A stretch of DNA of 64,000 nucleotides from an uncultured Alistipes sp. (GTDB lineage Bacteria; Bacteroidota; Bacteroidia; Bacteroidales; Rikenellaceae). This document shows positions 62,174 through 64,000 of this stretch, piece after piece (positions within the stretch are counted from its first letter, which is position 1; each line of letters opens with the position of its first letter). The notes under the pieces were generated by a model. The model was not told the DNA's origin, searched no databases, and saw only the letters and a list, made by a program, of their open reading frames with translations. The DNA lies in contig CASDZP010000013.1 in the NCBI GenBank assembly GCA_949285535.1, forward strand, positions 1 through 64,000. The letters are read 5' to 3'. A program made the position numbers and the translations under genes.

Positions 62174-64000
62174 ATGAAAAAACAACTTTTTTTATCATTT
62201 TTATTTCTGTCGGCACTCTTTGCTGTTTGCCCATCAGACGGTTATGCTTCGGCTACCGTATTGTCGGATAAGGAGATCAAAAACAGCAACGCATCCGATT
62301 TGGCGTCGCTTCTTTCCCGTTATATTCCAGGAGTGGAGGTGTCGCAGACCTCTTTCGGTCGTACTATACACATACAGGGTCACGGTGTGGGCGACGGTAT
62401 TCTGCTGCTTGTTGACGGCAAGCGACAGAGCGGAGCGGGAGAGAGTTTCAATATTGACCGTATCCCCTTGTCGTCTGTAAAAGAGGTTGTCATCGACTAT
62501 GGAGGTAACGTCATATACGGCTCCGACGCTTCGGCAATGGTAATAAACGTCATCACGCATGACGCCGACTTCAAAGGCGCTCAGGTGGAGGTCGAGGCAC
62601 GCTATACCTCACCGTCTGGACGAGAATTCGGGTCGCACGACACCGAATATCGCCGCCGTATGGACTCGCCGCAGATAGAGGCGTCTCTCGGAGCCTCTTT
62701 CGGCAGTGACAAATTCCTTTCGCAGACGCACGTGTCGTTCCGCAATACCGAACCTTATCTGCTCAACGGTGCCTATCGAGGTGCGGCAGTACCCCTGTCA
62801 GGCGATTATAAACCTTTCTCCGTTGGCGGTTCCATGGCTGTGGAGGGATCTCGTGACATGAGCCTGTCGCAATATTTCAAAATAGTCCTGCACCCCAAAG
62901 TGACACTCAACATATCGGCTACGGTATGGAGTAACAGCCGAACCAACTTTGTAGGTGCCGACAATTTCATCGTGCCTCTCGATTACGACCCTTACGCCTA
63001 TGACGGCGCGTTGAAGTATAACAGCGATATGGGCGGCAGCGGCGACATCGACATAACATATAGGATAAACGATAAAAACAAGATTGTGTTCGACCTTTAT
63101 GGGCTTGCCACCTATGACAGATTTGTCGCCGAGACAAAAGAACCACGAAATAAGAGTTTCCTTATAAACCCCTCTGTCAGATGGGAGAACAGACCCAACG
63201 ACAAACACCTCATCCGTGCGGGTGTCGAGATGTACAGCCGTAGGGTGCAGTCACCTCTGTTGTCGGGCGGATACGCAATGTCGCACGACTATAACGTCTT
63301 CTCTGTATACGCGATTGAGCGATTCACACATAAAAGATTCTTCGCCGAAGGCGGTCTGCGTGTGGATAACTTCGGTTGGGACAATCTCGCCGATATATAT
63401 ATCAATTTTGTGGGCAAGCCCAAAAACATGCGTGACGCCTGCGTCTCACCCCAGGTGGCGGTAGGTTATAAGAGCAACACCGTGACAGCCAAGGCGTCAT
63501 ACGAGCTCGGATATGTGTTTCCCTCGATTTATGACATGAACCTCTCTGCCGCCGAGTCGATATTGGGTAATGTCTATCATATGACCGGTTCCGTGGTCAA
63601 GCGTAATAAAAGCCATAATGTAAGACTTGACGGAGCGTATGAGTCCGACGCGTTCAGATTGTCGGCAGGACTATATGTCAACCGATTTAAAAACACTGTC
63701 GTTCCGCAGTTGGTCGGTGACAAACTGATAACTTCCAACGGCGACTCGAACGAGTATTATGGTGCGACCCTCTCGGCGAGCGTGCCTCTGTTGGAGGGGT
63801 GGAATATAAACGCGTCTTACAATTACATGCGTAAGAGAGATGACTCCGTTCCCGTCATCGATGACTACGGCTATCGTCCCCACACATTTGTAGCTAATAC
63901 GTACTATACCTTGACGCAAAGAAATCTGGAATGGAACTTTTTTGTATCGGCAAGTTATCTCAGTCCTAAAGATTTCTATTTCACAGATCCTGCTACCACC
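62174..64000 (+). CDS. TonB-dependent outer-membrane receptor (3' end beyond window)
   Basis: An open frame of about 609 codons without stop to the window edge. It starts with a signal peptide (MKKQLFLSFLFLSALFAVCP). The plug domain follows, with DLASLLSRYIPGVEVSQ, TIHIQGHGVGDGILLLVDGK, IPLSSVKEVVIDYGGNVIYG and MVINVITHD. Alternating beta-strands of the barrel then run to the edge. There is no N-terminal carboxypeptidase-like or STN domain, so it is not a typical SusC. The substrate may be a siderophore or cobalamin; it cannot be told. Confidence 0.9.
   Translation, partial: MKKQLFLSFLFLSALFAVCPSDGYASATVLSDKEIKNSNASDLASLLSRYIPGVEVSQTSFGRTIHIQGHGVGDGILLLVDGKRQSGAGESFNIDRIPLSSVKEVVIDYGGNVIYGSDASAMVINVITHDADFKGAQVEVEARYTSPSGREFGSHDTEYRRRMDSPQIEASLGASFGSDKFLSQTHVSFRNTEPYLLNGAYRGAAVPLSGDYKPFSVGGSMAVEGSRDMSLSQYFKIVLHPKVTLNISATVWSNSRTNFVGADNFIVPLDYDPYAYDGALKYNSDMGGSGDIDITYRINDKNKIVFDLYGLATYDRFVAETKEPRNKSFLINPSVRWENRPNDKHLIRAGVEMYSRRVQSPLLSGGYAMSHDYNVFSVYAIERFTHKRFFAEGGLRVDNFGWDNLADIYINFVGKPKNMRDACVSPQVAVGYKSNTVTAKASYELGYVFPSIYDMNLSAAESILGNVYHMTGSVVKRNKSHNVRLDGAYESDAFRLSAGLYVNRFKNTVVPQLVGDKLITSNGDSNEYYGATLSASVPLLEGWNINASYNYMRKRDDSVPVIDDYGYRPHTFVANTYYTLTQRNLEWNFFVSASYLSPKDFYFTDPATT

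Noticed and set aside
1-64000. CRISPR array, prophage or insertion sequence
   Set aside because: No direct repeats with regular unique spacers, no cas, integrase, transposase or phage structural gene were found on reading both strands.

Overview
The window looks like a chromosomal segment of a Bacteroidota bacterium, most likely order Bacteroidales; I cannot fix the family. Evidence: promoters fit the Bacteroidota pattern TTTG-N19-21-TANNTTTG (for example before efp and before tRNA-Gly/tuf). A 6-bladed propeller lipoprotein, a TonB-dependent receptor, a LysO exporter split in two, DUF3467 and the order tuf / tRNA-Trp / secE / nusG / rplKAJL / rpoBC all fit that phylum. No plasmid, prophage, transposase, reverse transcriptase or CRISPR gene is visible, and almost all genes are housekeeping.

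Layout. 292-6700 (-): branched-chain amino acid operon ilvD-ilvB-ilvN-ilvC-ilvA. 7041-9862 (+): TGS-type nucleoside kinase and a propeller lipoprotein. 9970-13280 (-): biotin-dependent carboxylase/decarboxylase alpha subunit, small outer-membrane barrel, purN. 13479-15925 (+): acpP, fabF, rnc. 16000-18595: 2-hydroxyacid dehydrogenase, XRE-S24 regulator and small unknown genes. 18650-25208: GtrA protein, acyltransferase-3, metallo-hydrolase, ROK kinase, polyprenyl synthase, U32 (TrhP-like) protein. 25434-38215 (+): tRNA-Gly, tuf, tRNA-Trp, secE, nusG, L11, L1, L10, L7/L12, rpoB, rpoC. 39521-43464: split LysO exporter, efp, DUF3467, C11 peptidase, DUF308 protein. 43703-49819 (+): ElbB-like protein and a complete RND efflux system. 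50419-58603 (-): split transketolase, AI-2E family permease, psd, cdsA, ftsH, rsfS, alpha/beta hydrolase. 58780-64000: acidic small protein, nitroreductase, nadB and a TonB-dependent receptor that runs off the window.

The unusual content lies between the genes. A nearly invariant core of about 63 bp, made of two hairpins, occurs five times (11-73, 38499-38560, 39267-39329, 50046-50108, 60187-60249). In every copy the same side of the core leads, through a short GC-rich spacer, into an inverted partial copy of the 3' end of the adjacent gene (ilvA, rpoC, lysO, tolC-like, nadB). The copy and the gene are mirror images about that gene's own Rho-independent terminator, giving imperfect palindromes of about 220-340 bp. 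The four sites whose two sides are visible or half-visible lie between convergent genes; the rpoC-lysO gap holds two elements head to head around an AT-rich centre. The gene copies differ from the genes by different amounts, from nearly identical (tolC) to clearly diverged with mostly third-codon-position changes (ilvA). I know of no described element class with this architecture. It is the main candidate for an undescribed system: a repeat family that captures, or is bordered by, fold-back copies of gene 3' ends.

All alignments were done by eye; identities and boundaries are approximate to a few bases.
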